Positions 32,766 through 44,659 of a stretch of 64,000 bases of DNA are shown in pieces. The translations under genes and the position numbers were made by a program. The notes under the pieces are model-generated. The model saw nothing but the letters and a program-made list of their open reading frames with translations, did not search any database and was not told the origin of the DNA. The stretch comes from Paulownia fortunei (lineage: Eukaryota > Streptophyta > Magnoliopsida > Lamiales > Paulowniaceae), in contig JAGSPU010001671.1 of assembly GCA_019321725.1 (NCBI GenBank), positions 744,001 through 808,000 on the forward strand. Direction: 5' to 3'. How positions within the stretch are numbered: the first letter of the stretch is position 1; every line of letters begins with the position of its first letter.

Positions 32766-32930
32766 TTATTTGAATCTAAAATTTGGTGATTGCATTCCTA
32801 ACGTTTTCCACACGGCCTCGTTTATCACGACTTCTTCTTCCAAAAGCTCATTATCATCTAGGTCAAATGGAAAATCGAATTCCAAAAACAAATTTCTAAG
32901 ACCCTGGAAAAAGCAGACAGACTTATTTTC
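32766..32930 (-). pseudogene. Possible exon relic, unidentified
   Basis: On the minus strand, after a plausible acceptor (TTTTTCCAG near 32906), an open frame reads GLRNLFLEFDFPFDLDDNEL, then EEEVVINEAVWKTLGMQSPN, and stops. The composition is protein-like and not AT-repeat-like, but I do not recognise the family and find no neighbouring exons. It could be a degraded gene fragment carried by a transposon, or chance. Confidence 0.25.
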
Positions 32931-35019
32931 CGGACAAATTGGATCTATACATAAAATTTTAATCGAAAAAAACCCGTTTATATCGGAGTTAAGCTTCATT
33001 AACAAACATAAATAATACTTAAACATTTAAACTGTAGTTTATTTAAAATATTTTTAGAGCTCATAAGATAGTAGGTTATATTTCAAAAAATAAGTTCTTG
33101 AAGTGTTGAATAAAATAAGATTGTAGAACTATATCACTTTTAATTTCTCTCAAATCCCTAAAATTATTAAACAACAAAAAATATTGGCAGTAATTAATGG
33201 AAGGAAACCATATTAAATAAAGTAGTGAACATATCCAAGAATATAGGTTTTTAGTACTGTATGATACTTCACTGCTGCAAACCAATTATCGTTTTATCTT
33301 GTAGCGGACATGTGAATCTCAGGTATAATTCTATCGTAAATCGATTTAGACATGCAGTCTTATCAAGCACAAAAATAATAATTCTTCATTTGGAATTATA
33401 AAACTGTCTTATTTTTCTGCACCCACTTGTCAGCTTATTAATTCTAATTTGTCTTATGAATCAACATTTTCTTCCTTGTTCATTCAATCACAAGATCTTA
33501 ATGGGATTTGGCTTCTCCTGACTTTTTCCACTTAAATTAGCAATATATACGATAATAATAAATATAATAATAAAAAAAAATCTTGATAACCACATAAATA
33601 TGAATCATTTTTTCATTTTTGGTCTAAAAAAAATTGGTTTTTTATGTGGGAGAGAATGCATAGGAAGAAATGAGAGTGTCTACAGTTACTTTAGAGGAAA
33701 CTAGTGAATTGAAAAATGGAGTATGAATTTTTTTTATTTTTTATTTTTTGAATGTTAGAGCGATTCAAATATTTAGAACTTTATATTAATTAAATTTATG
33801 AAGTTTTCAAAATTCTGATTGAAACAAAAAATGAAATATTGATCCTAATTTCACCAACAAATTCATGTAATTTATTTGCAAGGGTCATGTGCTTCGAAAT
33901 AATTTATGTGTAGGATTATGAAATTGTCCACTAGGTAACATGTTGTACTAAGAGTGCACGTCATACAGGTGCACATGTGAATGAACACTATATTACTTTC
34001 TGATTGACAAGTGAAAGCTAAAGATGGCCTATAACTAATAAAAAAATTCAGATGCATGCATTATGGACTTAAATATATTTTGTGAAAAATCAAGATTATG
34101 AATCAGTTCAATTTGGATACAAAGAAATCTTTCCCCATTGCTAAAATTGAGTTCCTAAGATAGTCGACAATTTAGAAAATTTGGGTTCAAATCTCATCAA
34201 TTCAAGCTTATGGACAATTCTAACTATATATTATAGCGTATCAAATATTTTATATTAAATATTTATGGTTTTTTTTTAATTAAGGTGAAAGATTTAGTAC
34301 AATAATTCAACTATTCCAAATGGACATGTTTCAACTTTCATCGAGGACCATAATATATAACTACTATAGTACATGCTATTAACTTGATTGTAATCCAGCT
34401 AAAATGAAACAATAAGTTAAAAATAATATATAATATAGAATCTGCAGCAAAAATAATTAGAAAAATAGAAAGTCCAAAATTATTGGACTTTTTATTCATT
34501 AACGGCCCACTTTAGGCCCATTCATACTAAACTTATAGTCCACAGTTATCAAAACTATCAGCCCGCATGTCAATATCAAGTCATATTTGAATCTATAAAT
34601 TAATGCTCCATAAACGAATAATATTTATTATATAATAATTTTTTATTATCCCGACTTGAATTAATAGGTTAAAATAATAATTTCAGTAAATTATTTAGAT
34701 AATAATTTTTTGAAAAATCTTACATAATTTTATGGTCCAATTCATATCATAAATTAATAATTTGCTAAAATTATAAATATAATTTACAAAAAAATCATTT
34801 CCATAAATTATTTTAATTAATTCCTAAAAAAAATTTCATAAAAATATTTTCTAGAAATACCTCACCTACCTTCCAAAAAACTTCATTCATAAATATTTCA
34901 ATTTCATACTCATTCTAAATATCTAAAAATGTACAACAATTTTTAATAGTAACTATGAAATATAAAAAAACTTTGTGTTTGTTCATATAAAGATAGTTTT
35001 GAATCAAACTTGTTGAGTA

Positions 35020-35345
35020 TATTTAATTAAATTAATATAATACAAATTACTTTATTTATTTTAGATAATTTAATATATATTTAGTATATTAAATTTATAT
35101 TCAATTAATTAATTGGTACAATAAAATATACTCTCATTTGATTAAATGTGTTGCTCAATAAATTGTAATTACATTTGAATTAATTTATAATCAATTAATT
35201 AAATTAGTAAAATACAATGAATTTACTTGAATAAATGTATATTCATTGAATTGTTAATACATGTGGTTAATCATATTCAATTGATTAAATTAATAAAATA
35301 CAAGAAATTTTTAGTTGCTTAAATGTATATTTATTGAATTGAATA
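35020..35345. repeat. Three diverged tandem copies, unit about 105-115 nt
   Basis: Recurring blocks are CAATTAATTAAATTAGTAAA / TACAATAAAATATAC, then TTGAATAAATGTATATTCAT / TTGATTAAATGTGTTG / TTGCTTAAATGTATATTTAT, then TTGAATT. Boundaries are approximate. Confidence 0.6.
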
Positions 35346-35446
35346 TACAGTATATAAATTAATAAATACCTCTTTTAATTAATATATTTTTATGGTCCAA
35401 GACTAATTAATTCATAGAACCAGACAATTAATTGGGATATTAAGAG

Positions 35447-35742
35447 GTGTTTGAAAACTCATTCCAAATGGACTTTTAAATATGAAAGTCCATTTGTAAA
35501 AAAATTATATATTTGGTAATTATTTTTGAATGAATTTTTAAAATAAGTCACTTTTCAAAAAGTTCATTTTGGAGAAGTTCAAAATTGTGGCTTTTAATTT
35601 TATTTTTCTTACACTTCTAGTAAATGGCCGTTAAAATATATTTTTACCAAACATCTAACAAATAAGCACTTTTTGAAAAAATTCATATTAAAAAATTCAT
35701 TTTATAGATGGACTTTCATTTCAAAAGTGCTTTCAAACATAC
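35447..35742. mobile_element. Candidate MITE, about 296 bp
   Basis: The left end is GTGTTTGAAAACTCATTC and the right end is GCTTTCAAACATAC, approximately complementary. Internal TGGACTTT/AAAGTCCA and CACTTTT/AAAGTGC motifs form further inverted pairs. There is no ORF. Target-site duplication was not resolved. Confidence 0.5.
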
Positions 35743-36013
35743 AGTAGGTCACTGAATTTTACTGATTGGCTCGATTCAAACAAAAAAAACAATTAATCCA
35801 AAATATAATAATTATATTCATATCTATATGTAATATATGCAATACATTAGATATAAGTATATTACATATATAATAAATACATAGAGATATTTAAAAACTA
35901 CGTTTTAAAATGAACCACCAGATATAATTTTCAGTATTATCTTTTAAATATTAGTATAGGTTATTTTTTATAATAAATACACAAAAGATATATTCACGTA
36001 AATCCTTCTGTCA

Positions 36014-36240
36014 TTTCCCATCCTCCCTGCTACAACCAATATTCCCAAAAACGTATTTCACAATTTGCACTTCTATTCCCTTCCTACCCACCGGGGCCAC
36101 CGCCGCATACACAGAAATTATATATATACAAAATATATATATTCACATAGATACCTTCATTCCCATCCTCCTACCACCACCATGCCCACAAACATATTTA
36201 CAATCTTCATTTCTACACCCCTCCGACCCACCGCCCTCTC
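36014..36240. repeat. Diverged tandem duplication, unit about 150 nt
   Basis: Two copies of a C-rich block begin at about 36016 and 36161 with TTCCCATCCTCC, followed by CCCA(A/C)AAAC(G/A)TATTT, CACTTCTA/CATTTCTA and CCACCG. Confidence 0.65.
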
Positions 36241-37367
36241 CTCAACATCTGCCCTTGTTTCTCAGCCTACATCTAGAAGTTTCGGCCTCTCAATTATAAT
36301 AGCAAATACTTTCCATTTCTTGGTAAAATATAATATTTCTATTTTAAGTTGATATTTAAACATTTTAAAAGTGATCAAATTTTGATCGAGATCAATTTTT
36401 CTAATAAATGAGGTTGATCGTGTTGTATGATGGAGTACAGTCTTCTAACAATGAGTGCATGTTAGTTTTTCTTTTTTTTTTAACTTTGGTAATTGATTAG
36501 ACAAACACAATGCTCAAATGCTCCAATTTTTTTTTTACTTATGGCAAAAATTATAATTAACTTATTACATTTAATTTTACGTATGTATAAATCAGATTGA
36601 TTTTAATCAATTTGACATATTTTTCTAAATTGATAATTAAAGTTCAATTCAATAAAAGTTAAGAGTAGTAGCTATTTTTTTTTATTACGAGTGTCCTCGA
36701 TGTCTAGCAAGTAAATATTTAAAATAAAATTTATCTTAAAAAAATATTCACAATCCACTCTCAATAATTAATTCTAAAACGATAAAATATAATTTATTTT
36801 TATATTTTCAAGAATATTATAAGATGACTTGTCTAGATTCGAGAGTATAGAAGTCATGCTACTTGCTCTCCACTATTCTGTTAGCTCCTCTCGTGGTGGT
36901 CGAGTTAAGTCAAATATACAAAAATCACTTTAAATCATACAAGAATATACTATTTATTTATCAATTAAAATAAAAAATTCAAAAATATTTAACTTTTTCT
37001 CCCCTTGGCGCGTAGGTTTGATTATATATCTCTTTACTATCAGTACTTCAAATACAGAAGGGTTATTTCTGCTCAGTGCTTGGGAAATCTCTCTTCTCTT
37101 ATTTTTTTCCCTTGTTATTTCTGTTCCCCTCCAAACCTCTGCACTCAGATTTTTGTTTTTTATTTTTATTTTATTCGTTTCTCTATTTTCTTTATATCCT
37201 TCGGATTTATATAGGTATGTATCTTTTCTGCATGGTGACGTTTTTTTTTTTTTTTTTTTAATTTCCATCTTTTTTTCTCGTTGTGATTTTCAACTGTTTC
37301 ATTCTTGTTTAAATAATCTAATCCTGTTGTTGTTTTTTATCAATTCTGTTTGGGCACTTGTTTACAG

Positions 37368-38132
37368 GAGAAAGTACATTGCCGTTTTTATTTGAAAGGG
37401 GCTTAAGGAAGGATTGACGTGGATCATTACTCTTGAGGTAATTTCTGTGAGGATCATCTGATGCTTTTTTTTTTTTTTCTTTTGCCATGAGAATTTGCTC
37501 TTTTTGAGATTTTACTTTTGGTGCATTTTCATTGATAACTGAACGATCATGCAAAAGGCCAGAGTGTCAAACTTGATGCATGGAACGTGATTCTGATGAT
37601 TGGAGTGAAATTCATGAGGGAATGACTTAGGGTTCTAATTTAATTCTGTGGAATTATTGGGGATTCAGTGAGTATGTGGGAGTTAAAATTGAAGTTGATT
37701 TAACTAATGACTGGATTATGTGGCCGATATAATTGTACTTGCCATTTTTTTTACTAGGTTGAGAAAGAAACCGAGAATTGTCCGTTGTTCTAAATAATTC
37801 TGAATTATGTTTCTAGCTCAAAAGGAAACTGATTTTGATTCTTGTTTGATAAAGGATGTTGCAGTTTTTCTCCCATTGTTGGCATGGCCTCATTCAGAAA
37901 CACGTTATTTTAATGCCTTAGACTCGATGCTTTTTAATGGTTTTATTTTTCTTAAAATAGGAGGTTAATGATGATATATTTGGATTAAAGATTACATGTG
38001 CCCTTTATGACTCCGTAAAGATCAAAATGCTTGGCCTTTGTCTATTGGTTTTATTAATTAGATTCTGACCTTGATTACATGCTTTACTGAACAGGTTGGA
38101 TTTCTTTGCCTGGTGAAACGTAGGGAAAAATG
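37368..38132 (+). other. Predicted spliced 5' leader of DRM2
   Basis: Inferred from splice motifs only. A leader exon may span 37368-37437 (acceptor TTTACAG, donor GAG|GTAATT). A second may span 38095-38132 (acceptor GAACAG, donor ATG|GTAGTT) and ends in the start codon. The region from about 37020 to 37360 is T/C-rich and may contain the transcription start. Confidence 0.35.
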
Positions 38133-41100
38133 GTAGTTTTTCTTTTTTGTTTTTTCTGTTATTGCTTGTTGGATGATCCTATTTGGCATCTTCTTTTGAT
38201 AGTAATGAGATATTGATGACTTTTGCATCCAGTTTTAGCTTCATTTAATTTTACCCTGTTGTTTAGTCTCAATGTGCATGTGCAGGATAGAAATGCCTCT
38301 GGAGAGGAAAGTGCTAGTGTTGATTGGACTACAGATGACGAACTGGAAATTCTCGAGGACACAGTGACATCTTCTCCTCCAACTCTAACAACTGATGGTA
38401 CAGAAGTTATTGCTGGCACTGGGGAGGTAAAAGCTGTATGCTTATATTGATGGCTAATGCATAGGGATATATTGACTAGTGGCCAACTATTTTCATGAAT
38501 CAACAACTAAATATTTATCTACATTATGTTTTTTCAACTTTTTCATGCAGGTAATTTTGACATCTATGAAAAGTTTTTCATCCAGCCCCTTGCTCAAAAT
38601 GCATAGCATTTCTTCCAGTCAGTTGTGACTGTTTTCCAAAATCCAAAGAAATAGTGCATCCAATCTTTATGCAGCTTTCTTACAGCGTAGACCTCACTCT
38701 GACTCTCAAATGAAAAACAAAGAATACTGACTCTTATCTTTGTTAACCTGGCGAAAATATTTACAAAAAATCTCTGTACCTCAATATTTCCAATCCTGTT
38801 TGAGAGATTGATCTGATATGGACTATTGCAATTTGAACAAAGAAAGCCAGCACGGACCCTTTTGTTTCCATCTGACATTTTCCAATCATTTGACAATCTA
38901 TGGGAAGTTGAATGAAAAGGCAGAGGGAGTTGAAAGTAGAAGAGAAACTGAGTTTCCTTGTTTAGTTGGAAAGAAGACTTTAAAAGAAGAAAACTGAAGA
39001 GGAAATCTATGATTTGATTTCATTTAACATGTGGCGAATCCTTGACCTTATGATATTCAAAATTTTAATTTCAAAAGTTTGTTTTAATCTTACTGTCCTC
39101 CTTGACACTGAGCAATGAGCTTTCACTCCAGAGGGGACGGAAGGGATAGAAAGCTAGATTTTGCTTACCTTCTGATTTCCTCCCCTCCTGCCAAAGGCAC
39201 CCTGAATTTCAGTCTTTTACCCTCTCATGACTGTTCTTGCACATAATCGAGGTTTTCTCCTCCATTAGACCCATTATTCTCTTTCTCCCTGTGATTACCC
39301 AACAGCTTGATATTACTGGTATAGCAAGTGCAAGAAACTGATGTTTTGAAGCACATTTTGTCGTATAATCTAAATGATCAATTAACTTCTTATTCTGTAT
39401 GAAGGCAAGCTCATCAGCAGGTGTTTCCCATTCCAAGTTGGTCAAGCAGTTTGTTGGAATGGGGTTTTCAGAAAAATTGGCCTCAAAGGCCATTGAGGAA
39501 AATGGTACGTACACTGTTTTATATTTGGACCGAGTCACAAATAATTTGATCGACATAACAGCTTTGTCTAATCTGATTATCATGCAGGAGGAGACACAGA
39601 ATTGATATTGAACGCCCTTTTGAAATACACGGTGAGTGATGTGAGCATAGCTCACAAGCATATTGCGTGATGCATTCTATTTATGATCAAGAAGTTGTAT
39701 TTTCCAATTCTTGTTGCTCCATGTGACGGAAATCCCTCTTCTATTAAGATTTATTACGTCTCTTCATGTCTACTGCAGATGGAAATGCTTTAAATTTAAA
39801 TTGACTATATGTTCTACAACACTTGCTTTTATTGTGAAGCACTATCTTGCTAAGTATTGAACAATGTTATATTTCTTAATATGGGTTCTTATGTATATTA
39901 ATTTATTTGGTAACATGTTTTCTACTAGTAATATCACATTAGTACAAATTAGGAGCTTTGTGACAGGATGGCCCAGATGCAGATTGAAACCAATTTTTAT
40001 TTTTGGGTGTTTTTTAATAATTCAGCAAGACAAAACCTTAAATCACATATGTAGCTGCTTACCGCCAAATCTGCTAAAATTAATGTACCTGTGTTGGACA
40101 CTAGTGATGTGTCCACTATTTTTCATGGATGAATCACTAAGTAATATACCCAAGGCAGTTAATTTTCTTCACTAATTAAACAGTGATTTTTATCTGCTCT
40201 GTCCACTCTATGTTGCCTAAAAGAATCAGTTTACAGCATTGAGGTTTCAAAGGCTAATAACTCCAAAGATTTTGCCACCGCTTCTATCAATGAGCAAATT
40301 CAGTTAACTGGAGCAGCAACCAGTTGGACAGTATTAGACTGCTAGATAATATTAATCTGAGCATTCAAAAGTCATTATGAACCATAGATTGCTGGAATGG
40401 TGTATAATCCCATGATTGTGTTTATATGCAAGTGATATCGGACAAAATTATTCACTATTTGTCTGATCTTGATATGTGTGTTACACCACTAGCCAGTTGG
40501 TTCTTAACAACTCCGCACTCACTGATTAAATCTAGGTTTTATGGTTCTTGCCTTTAACTGAAACACATAAGATAGTATTGGTTGGTAGAGTAATTATGAC
40601 TGACTTTGCAAAATGGATGAAATCATGAAAACTTAATGTTGCATTAGAGGTGCCCGTGTCCATTCATAACTTCCATTGCTGTTGTCCCCAACTTTCCTAT
40701 TGTTCAATGTCCCTTAACATGATGTCTTTGGAGCTATTACTATCAGTTTTCATGGGAGCGTATGCCAATTTGTGCTTGAAATTATGTTTTAAGGTTTTGA
40801 AGAAGTGTTTTTCATTATTTATGGCATGTGGGTCCATATGTCTGAAGGAGAAAATTACCATCTCATATTTCACTGTTTGAGACTTTGAGGTACTTTTGGC
40901 CAGAAAAAATAGTAGTACATCAATTCTTTGCAACAAACAATGTTTTGTTCCTATTATTTTGAAAACATATTTTCAGAATGTACTTTCTGTTGCATATTTT
41001 GGAGAATAAATTAAGTTTGAGAATGCTCTCAAGCAGGCCATTAACTTTCCTGGACTTCATTCTTCATTACACAAGCATTTTCAAGAACCTTTTCAACTTT

Positions 41101-44100
41101 TCTCGCGAGGAATTTAGTGGGTATTTATAATCTACATTTTGTTTTGCAGAATCTTCAGGACTCTCCTCAACAACAATTGAGCTTTAGTTCTGATCCGAGC
41201 TCTTCAGATTACAATGAGACCATTCTAGATGATATTTCTGACATGGATAGCTGGTCTGAAAATGAAATAGCAGTATGTGATGCTTTTTCGATCCTCTCAT
41301 TTTTCACGTTCTTCTCTGATGTTTTCTGGCAACTGCAGATGAGATTATATTTCAAGCAGTTTAAAGCTTAATACATTGTTTATTGCTTTATGGTTTATCC
41401 AATTTTAACCTTATACCAATAAAATAAGTCATTCTTTAGTTTTTTTCTGTTGAATATGGAAGTAATTTGCCATGTAATAATGAAGACCATAAGCTGTCAT
41501 TCATATGTTATGCATGTACTTTTAGAAGATGCACTAGATACCATCACTTCACTTCATTCCCCCTCATTTTATATGGTAACTAATTAGCTATGGTACTATC
41601 TATTATCTTCTAAATAGCAGAAATTATTTATTCATCATAGAACTGAAGGGTCTTTTTAGTTTTTGTTGCAACATGATGCTAATTTGTTAATTATTTGAAT
41701 AAATTACAACTATGTGCTACTAGAGTCCAACATTTGTAGTGTGAAGAAATTATGAACTTGTATCTACAGATAAAAGCAAAAAGGAAATTTATTCACAAAG
41801 TCAGATAATCCCATACAGTGTCAGCTGGTAATATTGGAATTGAGTGTCGGTACCATTGGTAATCCAACATCTGATATCTACCATTGTGTTCATGAGTGGT
41901 TGATTATCCTGGTTGTGAATTCACTTTGAAAAAAATTTGCTTTGACAATGTCATTTTTGGCTCATGGAGGCTATTTTCCCCATGCTTATAAACTGTTGCT
42001 CAATGTCCTATAATAGTCATTAATAGCTAGCATATCATGATCTTAGAGCTGTTTACTACTTCTGGCATGTAGAATTGAATATGAAATTCCCCGTGCAGGA
42101 CGGTATCGATTCCACGTCCGAGAAGCATAAAATGTTGTTATCATTGGCAAATACAGGATCTTTGTCAGATACAGAGAAAAAGTTGCTATCCTTAGCTAAT
42201 ATGGGATACTCTGTGGAAGAGGCTTCACTAGCTATGGAGAGATGTGGTGTGTACATGAATTGCTATTGATTGTTGCTTATTTGTTGTGCGCCATTTGTGA
42301 TCTAATCATTCTTTGATGTGCATTTGCTTTTACTCTTTGACCTTTTTGAATCTTATTTATCTAATTTTCTGCAAAAAAAATTATTGTGGAAGGTAATGGT
42401 TGCGGATTTGAACTCTTCAATTTCCTCCAATTCACAATATTCTCCATGAAGTTGTGGCACAAGTTTTGAATGTTATTTGGGGAATATATGTGGTTAGAAA
42501 ATTGTTCTTTGGATGTTGTTATGAGGAATATGTAATTATTTTGCATTAATATGTTTTCCTTATGTTAATGCTTGTTTAAAATGATTATTCATGGGGTATT
42601 TGTTTGAGTGTTTATTTTAATTGAAATTGATCCCACTTGTTTGATATGGTTACTTGAGTATACTTGTAAGGTTAGTTTGTGAAGAATGGAGATTTTATTT
42701 GTGGATGGTGACAATATTCTGGGACAAATCTAAAAATGGAACTTTAACAATATAAGGATGAAGTTCATCCAATAAAGAGAGAAAATAGAGTATTGTGTAA
42801 TGTCTTAATGTTAAGTCTTGTGGTGTTAAAAATGAGTCTTATTCTATCATCTCCCTCACCCCTATCAGTAATCTACAATATTCTATGCAGATTCAGGAAT
42901 AATATTGTTGTAATGTCTTAACTGTTCGTAAGTCGACACAAGGAATGTTTTGACCCTTTTTAGATATGCTTATATAGAGTGCACTACATATTTTCACGTA
43001 GACTCGAAAATATAAGAATTGGAGTAACCCTTCATAGTGCTAAGGAACCTTAAAATTCATCTTCTATCACATTTTTTGCAGGCCCAGAAGCCTCAATTGC
43101 TGTTTTAACTGATTTTATATGTGCTGCTCAAGTTGCAAAAGAAGAAGACTGCTATCTGCATGAAGACGATCTCAGGGTTAGCTTTCTCTTTATTTATTTA
43201 GTGTATATGTTTGGTTTCAATGAAAAGTTGGATGATCTTTTTCGATGTAATGATTTCAACATCAATTAATTATCTTAGAATTGTAACACACTTTTTGCCT
43301 TGTCTTTACAGCAAAAGTATGTTTCCAACGGAAATAGCAAAAACAAGAAGAGAAAGTTCTATGAGATGTGTAAAAGGAAAAATGTCATCGAGGAGGAGAC
43401 AATTCGCCTTCCTAACCCAATGATAGGGTATGGTGTGCCTTCTCATCAGCCCGAACACATTCATCGCTCTCTGCCAGAAGAAGCAAGAGTTCCACCTTAT
43501 TTTTATTATGAAAATGTGGCACTTGCCCCTAAGGGTGTCTGGGACACCATATCCCGGTTTCTCTACGAAATTGAACCTGAATTCGTCGATTCAAAATATT
43601 TTTCTGCTACTGCAAGGAAAAGAGGCTACGTTCATAATTTGCCTATTCAAAACAGATTCCCTCTCATTCCCCTTCCTCCCCTAACTATCCATCAAGCATT
43701 TCCACTGACGAGAAAGTGGTGGCCCTCATGGGATACAAGAGATAAGCTGAATTGCATACAAACTTCTATTGGGAGTGCAAAACTGATGGAGAGAATCCGC
43801 AGTGCTCTTGAGAGATATGATGGTGACCCTCCTGAATCAGTGCAAAAATTTGTTCTTGAACAGTGTCGCAAATGGAATTTGGTTTGGGTAGGGAGGAACA
43901 AGGTTGCCCCTTTAGAACCTGATGAAGTGGAAATGTTATTGGGTTTCCCCAAGAACCACACAAGGGGAGGTGGGATAAACAGGACAGACAGATATAAATC
44001 TCTTGGCAACTCCTTTCAGGCAAGCAGTTCTTCTAGTTTTTGTTTTCACAAAATATCCAAGCTTTCCTTGTGTAGTTTTTTTCTCTGTTTGTTCGGATAA

Positions 44101-44659
44101 GTACAAAGATCAAATGAGCTATGTAAATAAATTGTCTACTGAAGTTTGCCTTGCTGAGATTTATTTTCACAGTTCAATTTGTTTGAATAGCAAATCCTTC
44201 GGTCATGATTCTGATACATTGCATGTACCTTAGGTTGACACGGTGGCGTACCATCTGTCCGTCCTGAAGGACATTTTTCCAAACGGCATAAACCTATTAT
44301 CCCTTTTCTCTGGAATTGGTGGCGGAGAAGTTGCACTTCATCGACTTGGCATTAAATTGAAGAATGTGGTTTCAGTTGAAAAATCTAAAGTGAATAGAGA
44401 CATAGTTAGGAGTTGGTGGGAGCAGACTAACCAGACTGGGAATTTAATCGACTTTGATGATATTCAACGGCTAGATGGTGAGAAATTGGAGACAATAATG
44501 AATTCCATAGGTCGTTTTGATCTGATTATTGGTGGAAGCCCTTGCAACAATCTTTCAGGTAGTAACAGGGTTAGCAGGGATGGTTTGGAGGGTAAAGAAT
44601 CATCACTTTTCTATGAATATTTTCGCATATTGGAATTGGTTAAGTGCTATAGTGGGTAG
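38130..44659 (+). CDS. DRM2: Domains-rearranged DNA (cytosine-5) methyltransferase, DRM2-like
   Basis: De novo methyltransferase of RNA-directed DNA methylation, acting in the nucleus. Exons: 38130-38132 (ATG only, inferred), 38286-38426, 39405-39504, 39588-39631, 41150-41272, 42099-42246, 43082-43176, 43312-44019 and 44234-44659, all phase-consistent, giving 595 residues. The N-terminus has an acidic segment (SVDWTTDDELEI). A first UBA domain spans about 57-96 (LVKQFVGMGF...) and a second about 163-205 (EKKLLSLANMGYSVEEASLA...). I see two UBA domains. The catalytic part has the circularly permuted DRM order: motif VI (FYYENVAL, ENV at 285-287) and RKRGYVHNLP, then SLGNSFQ, then motif I (SLFSGIGGGEVAL, 477-489), and finally motif IV (GGSPCNNLSG) with catalytic Cys558. 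The Pro-Cys pair argues for an active DRM1/2 and against DRM3. The intron after exon 8 has a GC donor (CAG|GCAAGC) and a normal AG acceptor. The C-terminus, LELVKCYSG, is short but ends where the family ends. Confidence 0.94.

Larger units (their letters stand above)
30349..36990. other. Gene-poor interval between polygalacturonase-2 and the DRM2 gene
   Basis: Promoter of polygalacturonase-2, then AT-rich DNA. Contents: a CA/TA minisatellite (31080-31230), a short possible gene relic (32766-32930, minus), diverged tandem repeats (35020-35345), a candidate MITE (35447-35742) and a diverged tandem pair (36014-36240). I see no intact gene. Confidence 0.7.

Noticed and set aside
36065..36352. 95-codon frame in C-rich DNA
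   Set aside because: It spans a diverged tandem repeat with a (TA)n insert, and has no protein-like conservation or gene context.
43692..44023. Antisense open frames opposite DRM2 exon 8
   Set aside because: Shadow frames of a strongly conserved coding exon. The same applies to 21758-22154 opposite polygalacturonase-1 and 28322-28594 opposite polygalacturonase-2.
38130..44659. Possibility that the methyltransferase is the catalytically dead DRM3 type
   Set aside because: Motif I and the motif IV Pro-Cys (GGSPCNN) are both present.
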